Shown here piece after piece: positions 1 through 5,808 of a DNA stretch of 6,824 bases. Positions within the stretch are counted from its first letter, which is position 1; each line of letters starts with the position of its first letter. The notes below the pieces were generated by a model, which was given only the letters and a program-made list of their open reading frames with translations, was not told where the DNA came from and made no database searches. The stretch lies in NCBI GenBank assembly GCA_937916005.1, contig CALGIA010000545.1, positions 1 through 6,824 of the forward strand, in the 5' to 3' direction. Both the position numbers and the translations under genes were made by a program. The DNA comes from an uncultured Rhodospirillaceae bacterium. GTDB taxonomy: Bacteria > Pseudomonadota > Alphaproteobacteria > MPNO01.

Positions 1-33
1 ATACAACATTATATTAAACATGATGAGTTATGT

Positions 34-96
34 TTGAGAAATGTGAACGATCATTATATGGATTTAAAACCCAATAACTTATTACAATATCAAGGG
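34..96 (+). promoter_or_regulatory. AT-rich leader of the flagellin gene: possible promoter and ribosome binding site
   Basis: The first 104 bases are strongly AT-rich compared with the gene that follows and hold no open frame I would call. TTGAGA at 34-39 resembles a -35 box, and TATATG at 55-60 or TATGGA at 57-62 could be the -10, but spacing or match is imperfect in each case. I do not see a clear sigma-54 element (TGGCAC-N5-TTGC), which some alphaproteobacterial flagellin genes use, nor a clear sigma-28 box. AAGGG at 92-96, eight bases before the ATG at 105, is a reasonable ribosome binding site and supports that start. The promoter call is weak; the ribosome site is the firmer part. Confidence 0.3.
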
Positions 97-104
97 TATC
101 CACC

Positions 105-932
105 ATGTCGCTGAGCGTAGGATCCAGTTTTTCGGCCAATACGGCGCATCACAATCTGCAGCAAACCAGTGCCAGGCTGTCATTGACCCTGGCCAAGCTG
201 TCCGCCGGTCGCCGCGTTACGTCCGCCGGGGACGACGCCGCATCGCTGGCCATCGGGTCGCGGCTCGGGGTCGAGGTCCGCGGGCTCGCGCAGGCGCAGG
301 CCAATGCGGGGCAGGCGTCGTCGATGCTCCAGGTCGCGGACGGCGGGATGGCCAATATCAACGACATATTGACGCGCATGAAAACCCTGTCGGTGCAGGC
401 CGGGTCCGGTCAGCTTTCCACCACCGACCGGTCGGCAATTAATGATGAGTTCCAGTCCCTGGCGTCGGAGGTCGGCCGCATTTCATCCGATACGGCGTTC
501 GGCTCCACCAATTTGCTCGACGGGTCGGCCGGCGCTCTCTCCATCAAGGTCGGCACGGGATCAAGCCCGGGCAGTGACACTATCTCGGTCTCGCCGGTCG
601 ATTCGTCGAACGCGGGGCTGTCCATCAACGGCCTCGATATCTCGTCTCAGGCGGGCGCCGATGCGGCGAACACCGCGATCTCCGCCGCCATTGACAGCGT
701 TCAGACCATGCGGGCCGGCATCGGTTCCAGCCAGAACCGTCTCGATTACGCTTCTCGGAACATCGCCACCTCCATGGAAAACACCGAGGCGGCGCGAAGC
801 AGCCTGATCGATCTGGACGTGGCGCGCGCGATGTCCGACCTGGCCGGTCAGCAAACCCGGATGCAGGCGGGGCTGGCCATGCACGCGCAAGCCAACGGAA
901 GTCAGCGAAGCATACTTAAGCTGCTGGCATAG
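105..932 (+). CDS. Flagellin (filament subunit), short alphaproteobacterial type
   Basis: This encodes the secreted protein that polymerises into the flagellar filament. The 275 residues comprise a conserved helical N-terminal region (about 1-140), a short linker (about 141-190) and a conserved C-terminal region (about 191-275), so the large surface D2/D3 insert of enterobacterial flagellins is missing, as is usual in alphaproteobacteria. Recognisable blocks are KLSAGRRVTSAGDDAASLAI (31-50), VRGLAQAQANAG (58-69), the ILTRMKTLSVQ helix (88-98), SSQNRLDYASRNI (208-220), the AARSSLIDLDVARAMS segment (229-244) and the terminal QAN...LKLLA (262-275). There is no cysteine. The start at 105 has an AAGGG ribosome site and gives the family's normal MSLSV beginning. 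The sequence is divergent: SGDDAASLAIG-type variation replaces the common DDAAGLAIS, and TAFGSTNLL replaces TxFNGxxLL. It is followed 36 bases later by a fliD-like gene. Family identity is secure; which paralogue it is cannot be said. Confidence 0.95.
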   Translation: MSLSVGSSFSANTAHHNLQQTSARLSLTLAKLSAGRRVTSAGDDAASLAIGSRLGVEVRGLAQAQANAGQASSMLQVADGGMANINDILTRMKTLSVQAGSGQLSTTDRSAINDEFQSLASEVGRISSDTAFGSTNLLDGSAGALSIKVGTGSSPGSDTISVSPVDSSNAGLSINGLDISSQAGADAANTAISAAIDSVQTMRAGIGSSQNRLDYASRNIATSMENTEAARSSLIDLDVARAMSDLAGQQTRMQAGLAMHAQANGSQRSILKLLA

Positions 933-956
933 ACGGATTTGGGACGGGGATCTGGC

Positions 957-963
957 AAGGAGG
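957..963 (+). promoter_or_regulatory. Ribosome binding site that sets the fliD-like start
   Basis: AAGGAGG is a full-consensus Shine-Dalgarno sequence. It lies only two bases before the ATG at 966 but five before the in-frame ATG at 969, so 969 is the better start. The frame stays open back to an earlier candidate at 939, but that would place this ribosome site inside the gene and add residues (MGRGSGKEA) with no family likeness. Confidence 0.75.
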
Positions 964-968
964 CCATG

Positions 969-2324
969 ATGCTGAGCAATAATTCCATATATTCGGCGTT
1001 AAGCAGCAGCTACAGCGCCAAATATGCGGCGGGATATTCGTCTTCGGGGCCGTCCGACAGACTCACCCTCGCGAGCGCGCAATTGGCGCGGCAGATCACC
1101 GCCGATACGGTGCAGATTTCCGGTTATGGAAAATTGCTGGCCGCGGTCTCCGCATTCCAGGCGACGGCCAAGGGGTTCGCCACCACCGATTCAGTCAGCT
1201 CGATTCAGGCGACCAGTTCCGCCGCGACCGTGGCCTCGGCATCCGCGCTCTCGACGGCGAGCACCGGAACCTACAATCTGGTTGTCGGTCAGATCGCGCA
1301 GGTCGAGGCTACCGTCAGCGGCGCGTTCGCCGATCCCGATGCCGCGTCCATCGGTTCGGGCACCCTGTCGATCCAGCTCGGGGAATATACCTCGGGGACC
1401 AACAGCTTCACGCCGGGCGCATCGCCGCCGACGGCGATCGTTATTACCGGGGGCTCGCTCAACAGTATCGCCAGCGCGATCAACGACGCGAACGCCGGGG
1501 TGACCGCCAGCGTCGTACAGAACGGGGCCGATTATCATCTCGCGATCAGTTCCACCAGCACGGGCGCGGCCAACGGCTTCAGCCTGACGGTGACCGACAT
1601 CGATGGAATCAACACCGACATGACCGGGCTCTCGCAGCTGGCATTCGATCCCACCGCCGCGATCGGCGCCGGGAAAAACCTTACACAGACCCAGGCGGCG
1701 CAGGATGCAGCCTATACCGTGAACGGCATCGCCGGGACCAGCGCCAGTAATTCGGATATCACCATCGGGCCGGGGCTGACCGTCAATCTGCTGACCGCCG
1801 GCAGCACGACCGTTTCCGTTGCGCAAAGCGCGACCGCCCTGACCGCGGCGGCGCAGGACCTCGTCGACGGCTACAATACGCTGGTTACGGCGATCAAGGA
1901 TTTGACGGCGGTCGGCGGGGAACTGGCCGGCGACCCCATGTCCGCCCGGCTGTTGTCGGCGTTGCAGCAGGAGCAATCGACAAAACACGCGGGCGCCGCC
2001 ACGCTCAACTATCTTTATCAGGCCGGAATCACCGCCGATATCAGCGGCGCGCTTGCATTGGACAGCGCGACCCTGGTGGCCGCCTTCAATATAGATGCGG
2101 CCGGCGCCAAAGCCCTGGTCAATAATGTGGCGAACAGCTTCGATGCGCTGGTCGATCCCTATCTCAACTCGGGCGGGGCGATTTCGTCGGTGACCCGGGT
2201 GGTGCAGCTGGATCTGACCTATCAGGAATCGCGGGGAGTTGCATTGGATGCGATGAGCCTGCTAACCCAGAGCGCGACCGGCGCCTACACTTTCCCGTCG
2301 TCAGGCTTTTCGCTGTTCGCCTAG
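969..2324 (+). CDS. fliD: Flagellar filament cap protein, FliD-like (hook-associated protein 2), divergent
   Basis: FliD forms the cap at the filament tip and folds incoming flagellin into place. From the start at 969 the protein is 451 residues. A segment at about 35-70 (RQITADTVQISGYGKLLAAV and on) matches the N-terminal FliD helix with its 'ki.aYg.L.s.ls.lq' pattern. TGTYNLVVGQIAQ at 99-111 is the typical first beta strand. The middle holds LNSIASAINDANAGVTASVV and, further on, AYTVNGIAG with a 'pGLTVNLLTAGSTTVSV' stretch followed by a helix around DGYNTLV; both are hallmarks of the family. GITADISGALALDSATL belongs to the FliD C-terminal domain. It is unusual that the extreme N-terminus lacks the common GlasGLD motif, and only about 44 residues follow the GGAISS turn, so the C-terminal helical leg looks short. 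Codon use and GC match the flagellin upstream, and the two are probably co-transcribed. A hook-associated relative is a less likely alternative. Confidence 0.8.
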   Translation: MLSNNSIYSALSSSYSAKYAAGYSSSGPSDRLTLASAQLARQITADTVQISGYGKLLAAVSAFQATAKGFATTDSVSSIQATSSAATVASASALSTASTGTYNLVVGQIAQVEATVSGAFADPDAASIGSGTLSIQLGEYTSGTNSFTPGASPPTAIVITGGSLNSIASAINDANAGVTASVVQNGADYHLAISSTSTGAANGFSLTVTDIDGINTDMTGLSQLAFDPTAAIGAGKNLTQTQAAQDAAYTVNGIAGTSASNSDITIGPGLTVNLLTAGSTTVSVAQSATALTAAAQDLVDGYNTLVTAIKDLTAVGGELAGDPMSARLLSALQQEQSTKHAGAATLNYLYQAGITADISGALALDSATLVAAFNIDAAGAKALVNNVANSFDALVDPYLNSGGAISSVTRVVQLDLTYQESRGVALDAMSLLTQSATGAYTFPSSGFSLFA

Positions 2325-2333
2325 TCGGCGACG

Positions 2334-2379
2334 GGCGGTTTCCCGGCGGCGGCCCTTGGACCGCCGCCGGGAAACCGCC
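2334..2379. terminator. Perfect 19-bp hairpin between convergent genes, probable bidirectional terminator
   Basis: The arm ggcggtttcccggcggcgg at 2334-2352 is exactly complementary to 2361-2379, with an 8-base loop (cccttgga). It begins ten bases after the fliD-like stop and ends 28 bases before the end of the peroxiredoxin gene, so it sits where two transcripts meet. There is no clear T-run on either strand (only GCTTT at 2380-2384 on the plus strand), so a standard Rho-independent terminator is likely but not certain. An mRNA 3' stabiliser or a dispersed palindromic repeat would look the same. Confidence 0.6.
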
Positions 2380-2407
2380 GCTTTGAGAACCGCCATCCTG
2401 TGTGGCG

Positions 2408-2947
2408 TCAGGCTGCCTTGCGGCTTTCTTTCAGGAAGCCCAACATGGTGTCCGCATCGGAAACCTCGAACGGATCGGTCGGACAATTGTCCGAGAAACC
2501 ATCCTCGATGAACATTTTCACGATCACGCCGTCCTCGACCAGCATGGAATAGCGCCAGCTTCGCATTCCAAACCCCAGATTTGACTTGTCCACCAGCATC
2601 CCCATTTCGCGGGTGAAATCGCCGGCGCCGTCGGGCAACAGGAACACGTTCCTGGCGTTCTGGGATTTGCCCCATTGATACATCACGAAGGCGTCGTTCA
2701 CGGATAGGCAGACGATCTGGTCGATTCCCTGCGCGCGGAACGCGTCATAAAGTTCCTCATAGCGCGGCAAGTGGCTGGTCGAACATGTGGGCGTGAACGC
2801 CCCGGGCAAGGAAAACAGGACGACCCGCTTGCCTTTGAAAATTTCGTCGCTGGTCAGGTCTCGCCACTCGAACGGGTTGGCGCCGTCGATGGCGTCATTG
2901 CGGACTCTGGTCTTGAAAGTGATGTTGGGGACTGTTTGGGTATTCAT
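2408..2947 (-). CDS. Prx5-type peroxiredoxin (thiol peroxidase)
   Basis: This cytosolic enzyme reduces hydrogen peroxide and organic hydroperoxides with a reactive cysteine. At 179 residues it is a normal length for a single-domain Prx5. The active-site motif PGAFTPTCS (48-56) contains the PxxxTxxC pattern: Pro48, Thr52 and peroxidatic Cys55. The supporting arginine is Arg132 in RSWRYSMLVEDG. CLSVNDAFVM (80-89) and the terminal DPFEVSDADTML (158-169) are strong Prx5 signatures. Three cysteines (55, 80, 155) fall close to the positions of Cys47, Cys72 and Cys151 of human PRDX5, so Cys155 may be a resolving cysteine. There is no fused glutaredoxin domain. The ATG is preceded by GAAGGAGAAG (complement of 2951-2960), a strong ribosome site with six bases between GGAG and the start. 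The gene is divergent from an OxyR-like regulator, which suggests peroxide-induced expression. The family call is firm; the reductant (glutathione/glutaredoxin or thioredoxin) cannot be read. Confidence 0.95.
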   Translation of the reverse strand: MNTQTVPNITFKTRVRNDAIDGANPFEWRDLTSDEIFKGKRVVLFSLPGAFTPTCSTSHLPRYEELYDAFRAQGIDQIVCLSVNDAFVMYQWGKSQNARNVFLLPDGAGDFTREMGMLVDKSNLGFGMRSWRYSMLVEDGVIVKMFIEDGFSDNCPTDPFEVSDADTMLGFLKESRKAA

Positions 2948-3076
2948 GTTCTTCTCCTTCGGTAAGTTGGTTGAACTCGTCTCGTGAAGGGAATATAGAG
3001 AGATTGAAATAATTTATAAAATGAGTAATATTAATGATAGTAAGTGGTAGAAACGATTTGTTAATGGAAACATCCA
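2948..3076. promoter_or_regulatory. Shared AT-rich control region of the divergent peroxiredoxin and OxyR-like genes
   Basis: The region is much richer in A and T than its surroundings. On the minus strand, TATATT (complement of 2992-2997) with TTTATA 17 bases upstream (complement of 3015-3020) could drive the peroxiredoxin gene, giving a leader of roughly 38 bases. On the plus strand, two candidate pairs face the regulator: TTGAAC (2971-2976) with TATAGA (2994-2999) at 17 bases, and TTGAAA (3004-3009) with TAATAT (3026-3031) at 16 bases. ATAG-like tetramers at 2995, 3016 (ATAA) and 3037 are spaced 21 bases apart, and OxyR recognises ATAG-type elements, but no full ATAG-N7-CTAT site is present. 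The divergent arrangement strongly suggests a regulator operator here; the exact boxes are uncertain because AT-rich DNA yields such matches easily. Confidence 0.45.
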
Positions 3077-4006
3077 ATTCAAGCCGAACCCACTCTTCGT
3101 CAGCTTCATCATTTTCTAAGCTTGGCCGAGCATTGCCATTTCAGCCGTGCGGCGGAGGCTTGCCTGGTCACCCAATCGTCTCTGAGCGCCAGCATCAAGG
3201 AACTGGAATCCATCCTTGGCGCCTCACTTTTTGAACGGACCAAGCGTTCCGTCATGCTGACCCCGCTGGGGGGGGAGATGGTGGGCAAGGCCAGGGAGGT
3301 GCTGGCCAGGCTCGACGATCTGACAGACATGGTGAAGCACGCGGGCGCGCCCCTGACGGGCGATCTTCGAATGGGCGTGATTCCCACCATCGGCCCTTTT
3401 CTGCTGCCGCGGGCATTTCCTGGTCTTCGGCACCGTTATCCCGACTTGAGGCTGTATTTACGTGAAGAACAGACCGGGCCTCTGCTTCGGAAACTGGCGG
3501 ACGGCGCGCTGGAACTGGTGCTCATGGCATTGCCCTACAAGGCCGAAAAAATCGAAACATTCGAGTTCGCCTCGGATACTTTCATGGCCGTATTCCCCCG
3601 TGGTCACGATATGGGCAAGTTTGAAACCATGACGCCCGCCCGGCTGGACCGGGATGGCTTGTTGGCGCTGGAAGAAGGTAATTGTCTGACGGATCAAATT
3701 CTGGCCATGGGAAATTCGGGCGGAAATTCGGGCGGCAGAGTGCATGCCGGCAATTTTCAGGCGACCAGCCTACATACCCTGGTGCAGATGGTCGATAATG
3801 GGCTCGGCATTACGGTGCTTCCCAAAATGGCGATTGATGCCGGTATCCTGCGCGGGCTCAAATTGGATTTCAGACCGTTCTCAAGCCCCAGGGCGTCCCG
3901 CCGGATCGCCCTCGTATGGCGCAACACGTCCCGACGCGGCGATGAATTCCGAATGCTCGGTGAATTCCTCCGTGACGAGCTGGGAACGCCGGTGCGTGTC
4001 GCCTGA
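3077..4006 (+). CDS. OxyR-like LysR-family regulator, start codon abnormal (ATT start or frameshift)
   Basis: This is a LysR-type DNA-binding regulator of the peroxide-sensing OxyR group. The frame reads PTLRQLHHFLSLAEHCHFSRAAEACLVTQSSLS: the standard N-terminal winged helix-turn-helix and its first helix. The sensor domain carries IGPFLLPRAFPGLRHRYPDL, LYLREEQTGPLLRKLADG, LLALEEGNCL and FQATSLHTLVQMV, all typical of OxyR. Translated from ATT at 3077 it is 309 residues, close to the family's usual 305 or so. Between the in-frame stop TAA (3062-3064) and TTG at 3122 there is no ATG, GTG, TTG or CTG. Starting at TTG 3122 would remove the first helix. An ATG at 3064 lies in another frame, so a one-base indel or a rare ATT start (weak TGGAAA six bases upstream) must be considered. 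The equivalent of E. coli Cys199 is present (Cys203 from the ATT), but the Cys208 equivalent is Gly. It probably controls the divergent peroxiredoxin. Family call firm; start unresolved. Confidence 0.85.
   Translation: MQAEPTLRQLHHFLSLAEHCHFSRAAEACLVTQSSLSASIKELESILGASLFERTKRSVMLTPLGGEMVGKAREVLARLDDLTDMVKHAGAPLTGDLRMGVIPTIGPFLLPRAFPGLRHRYPDLRLYLREEQTGPLLRKLADGALELVLMALPYKAEKIETFEFASDTFMAVFPRGHDMGKFETMTPARLDRDGLLALEEGNCLTDQILAMGNSGGNSGGRVHAGNFQATSLHTLVQMVDNGLGITVLPKMAIDAGILRGLKLDFRPFSSPRASRRIALVWRNTSRRGDEFRMLGEFLRDELGTPVRVA
3710..3735 (+). repeat. 12-bp tandem duplication inside the OxyR-like gene
   Basis: GGAAATTCGGGC occurs at 3710-3721 and again at 3722-3733, and the period continues for two more bases. 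It keeps the frame and encodes the doubled peptide NSGGNSGG. It lies directly after the segment where OxyR proteins carry their second redox cysteine. Confidence 0.9.
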
Positions 4007-4009
4007 GCC

Positions 4010-4039
4010 TTGACGCCCGGCGCATTCCGCTCCTAAAAC
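4010..4039 (+). promoter_or_regulatory. Weak candidate promoter ahead of the YciI-type gene
   Basis: TTGACG (4010-4015) is five of six bases from the -35 consensus, and TAAAAC (4034-4039) is a modest -10 at 18 bases. It starts just after the regulator's stop. The gap of 71 bases to the next start leaves room for a promoter, but read-through from the regulator is equally possible. Confidence 0.25.
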
Positions 4040-4077
4040 GGGTGCGCTGCATAAATTTCCAGCCAGCCGGGGGCGCC

Positions 4078-4686
4078 ATGCTTTTTTCCATCCTGATACA
4101 TGACGAACCGAATTCCGCCGCTCTGCGGGACCAACACCGGGCGGCGCATCTGGCTTATCTGGAGGCGTTCGACGACCGCACCCTGTTCGCCGGGCCCTTT
4201 GTCACCGACGACGAATCCGCCGATCTGGGCAGCCTGCGGCTGATCGATCTGCCCGACCGGGCGGCGGCTGAAAAACATGTCGCCGATGAGCCCTATGTGA
4301 CCGGCGGGGCCCAGAAGCGCTGGGAAATTCATCGTTGGAAGGCGTCCATTCCCACCACCTGGCGCGACTGTCCGCGCAAGGAAGGCAACATCCAGGCGAT
4401 GTTTTATGGGATCGATCATCCCGGCGGAATGGCCAAGCGCACCGAACACCGCGCCGCCCACGAAGCCTATCTCAACGGCCACGCCGACACGGTCATGGTA
4501 CGCGGTCCCCTGCTCAACGATGCCGGAACGGACTCAATCGGCAGCGTCCTTTTGCTGGATCTGCCGGATCTCGAGGCGGGCCGCGCGCTGTTCGAAAATG
4601 AGCCGTTTTACAAGGCCGGCATATACAAGGACGTGAAGCTCCACCGCTGGCGTTTCGGCCGGGTGCTGGACCGGTTCAAGGTTTGA
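4078..4686 (+). CDS. Tandem YciI-domain protein (two YciI-like domains)
   Basis: The 202 residues fold into two copies of the YciI domain, a small ferredoxin-like alpha/beta fold; most family members have one domain of about 95 residues. Copy one (1-90) reads MLFSILIHDE, then RDQHRAAHLAYL (17-28), FAGPFVTDD (37-45), GSLRLIDL (51-58) and EPY (71-73), ending in EIHRW. Copy two (about 106-192) repeats this as AMFYGIDH, RTEHRAAHEAYL (121-132), VRGPLLND (141-148), GSVLLLDL (155-162) and NEPF, ending in LHRW. The shared HRAAHxAYL contains the conserved histidine (His24, His128). Known relatives include a dehydrochlorinase (TftG) and YCII-related stress proteins, but most have no assigned reaction, and none can be assigned here. 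I chose ATG 4078 because the domain begins there; the frame extends upstream to 4042 without family likeness. The ribosome site is weak (GGGGG at 4069-4073). Its stop overlaps the next gene's start, pointing to an operon with the SGNH hydrolase. Confidence 0.85.
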   Translation: MLFSILIHDEPNSAALRDQHRAAHLAYLEAFDDRTLFAGPFVTDDESADLGSLRLIDLPDRAAAEKHVADEPYVTGGAQKRWEIHRWKASIPTTWRDCPRKEGNIQAMFYGIDHPGGMAKRTEHRAAHEAYLNGHADTVMVRGPLLNDAGTDSIGSVLLLDLPDLEAGRALFENEPFYKAGIYKDVKLHRWRFGRVLDRFKV

Positions 4687-5729
4687 TGGGGCGTCGGGTT
4701 TCCCGCTTATTTTCCGTGATCGGCTGGAATATATTGATCCTGGCCGTCGGCTTGCTGGCAATCGAGGCTATCTTCGGCGGCTGGTTTTCCGCCAGCGGCT
4801 TCGGCACGCTCCACATCCCGCGCAATGTGGAATTGCGTCATGATGTTACCGATTCGGGAAAAAACAGCTTCATCGCCATTTATCGCCGTGACCAGTGGGG
4901 TCTGCGCGGCGCACATGAATCACCCGGCCATATCGACGTGCTGGCGGTCGGCGGCAGCACCACCAACGAACTTTACGTGGACGACAGCCAGACATGGACC
5001 GCCGTGCTGCAGCAGCGCTTTGCGGCAGCCGGGCGCACCGTGGTGATCGCCAATGCCGGCATCGACGGCCATTCGACGGTCGGTCATTTGAACAGTTTCG
5101 AGCTTTGGTTTCCCCACGTGCCGGACCTTAAACCCAAATTCGTGCTGTTTTATGTGGGGATCAACGACGTCCAGGTCGAGGAGCATTCGCGCTACGACAC
5201 CATCACGCCGAAAACCCGCTGGCGGAGATTTCAACGATATGTCAGCAACAAAAGCGCCCTGAACAGCGCGTTCCGGACCCTGCGCGGAATGGTCCGGGCG
5301 AGAAGCGCGCGTCTGGTTTACCTCAAGAATCCGCCAGACATCCGGCCGATCGAAGGGAAACCCGTGTTTGACGCCGCTTCCCATGATGTCCGGATCGGCA
5401 AATACGCCGCGCGGCTGACGGCGCTTGCGTCGAAGACGCGGGAATGGGGCGCACGGCCCATATTCATAACCCAGCGCCGGGGCGACGCCTTTACGATCGA
5501 CGGCAAAAATTACGCGACCAGTCTGAACGCGCTCAAGGATCGTCTGATCCAGACTCTGTTCAACGCGGCGACCCTGCGCGTTTGCCGCGACATCAGGGAA
5601 ATCTGCATCGATCTGGCCGGAGAGATCGATTTGACGGCGGCTGATTTTACCGATGCGGTCCACACCCGCCCGACGGGATCACGCAAGATCGGCTTCTATC
5701 TGTATGACAAGCTGAAGGATATTTTCTAG
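4686..5729 (+). CDS. Membrane-anchored SGNH/GDSL-type hydrolase
   Basis: This is a putative serine esterase or acyl hydrolase, 347 residues, held in the inner membrane with its catalytic part in the periplasm. A basic start (MGRRVSR) precedes one hydrophobic segment at about 8-30, which predicts an N-in signal anchor. The SGNH blocks follow in order: block I VGGSTT with Ser91; block II NAGIDGHST (123-131) with Gly125; block III YVGINDVQ with Asn160; block V DAVHTRPTGSRKIG with Asp323 and His326. All four catalytic positions are therefore visible. Relatives process sugar O-acetyl groups, lipids or cell-envelope polymers; the substrate here is unknown. The ATG at 4686 shares its A with the TGA of the YciI-type gene (TGATG), which favours translational coupling. 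A TTG at 4683 would add one residue and is less likely. The catalytic assignment is from motif order; function beyond hydrolase is inference. Confidence 0.85.
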   Translation: MGRRVSRLFSVIGWNILILAVGLLAIEAIFGGWFSASGFGTLHIPRNVELRHDVTDSGKNSFIAIYRRDQWGLRGAHESPGHIDVLAVGGSTTNELYVDDSQTWTAVLQQRFAAAGRTVVIANAGIDGHSTVGHLNSFELWFPHVPDLKPKFVLFYVGINDVQVEEHSRYDTITPKTRWRRFQRYVSNKSALNSAFRTLRGMVRARSARLVYLKNPPDIRPIEGKPVFDAASHDVRIGKYAARLTALASKTREWGARPIFITQRRGDAFTIDGKNYATSLNALKDRLIQTLFNAATLRVCRDIREICIDLAGEIDLTAADFTDAVHTRPTGSRKIGFYLYDKLKDIF

Positions 5730-5768
5730 AAATGGTACCCAAAACCGATGCCGAAATTCAAGGATCGA

Positions 5769-5799
5769 AGGCCGGACGGATAGTAAATCCGCCCGGCTT
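5769..5799. terminator. Hairpin between the convergent hydrolase and copB genes
   Basis: GCCGGACGGAT at 5771-5781 pairs with ATCCGCCCGGC at 5787-5797 around a five-base loop, with a single A-C mismatch; a G-T and an A-T pair extend the stem to 5769-5799. It lies about 40 bases after the hydrolase stop and just outside the 3' end of copB, so it could end both transcripts. No clear T-run follows on the plus strand. Confidence 0.5.
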
Positions 5800-5808
5800 C
5801 AGACTCGA

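Noticed and set aside
1..104. Possible sigma-54 or sigma-28 flagellar promoter
   Set aside because: Looked for TGGCAC-N5-TTGC and TAAA-N15-GCCGATAA-like boxes and found no acceptable match; only a weak sigma-70-like pair remains.
939..968. Longer N-terminus for the FliD-like protein starting at 939
   Set aside because: The consensus ribosome site at 957-963 would lie inside the gene, and the added residues have no family likeness.
1191..1988. 265-codon open frame on the minus strand opposite the fliD-like gene
   Set aside because: It is an antisense shadow of a high-GC gene: arginine- and glycine-rich low-complexity product, no family likeness, and the plus strand encodes recognisable FliD blocks throughout.
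3034..3234. Short plus-strand frame starting at ATG 3034 or 3064 (METSNSSRTHSS...)
   Set aside because: The product is serine-rich with no likeness to anything and runs out of frame into the OxyR-like helix-turn-helix. Its ATG at 3064 matters only as a possible original start of the regulator before a frameshift.
3122..4006. TTG at 3122 as the start of the OxyR-like regulator
   Set aside because: It would cut off the conserved PTLRQLHHFLS helix and leave an incomplete helix-turn-helix; no ribosome site precedes it.
4042..4077. Longer N-terminus for the YciI-type protein starting at 4042
   Set aside because: The YciI domain begins at the ATG 4078 (MLFSILIHDE); the 12 extra residues do not belong to the fold.
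4920..5663. 247-codon open frame on the minus strand opposite the SGNH hydrolase
   Set aside because: All SGNH catalytic blocks are on the plus strand; the antisense product shows no motif and no ribosome site.
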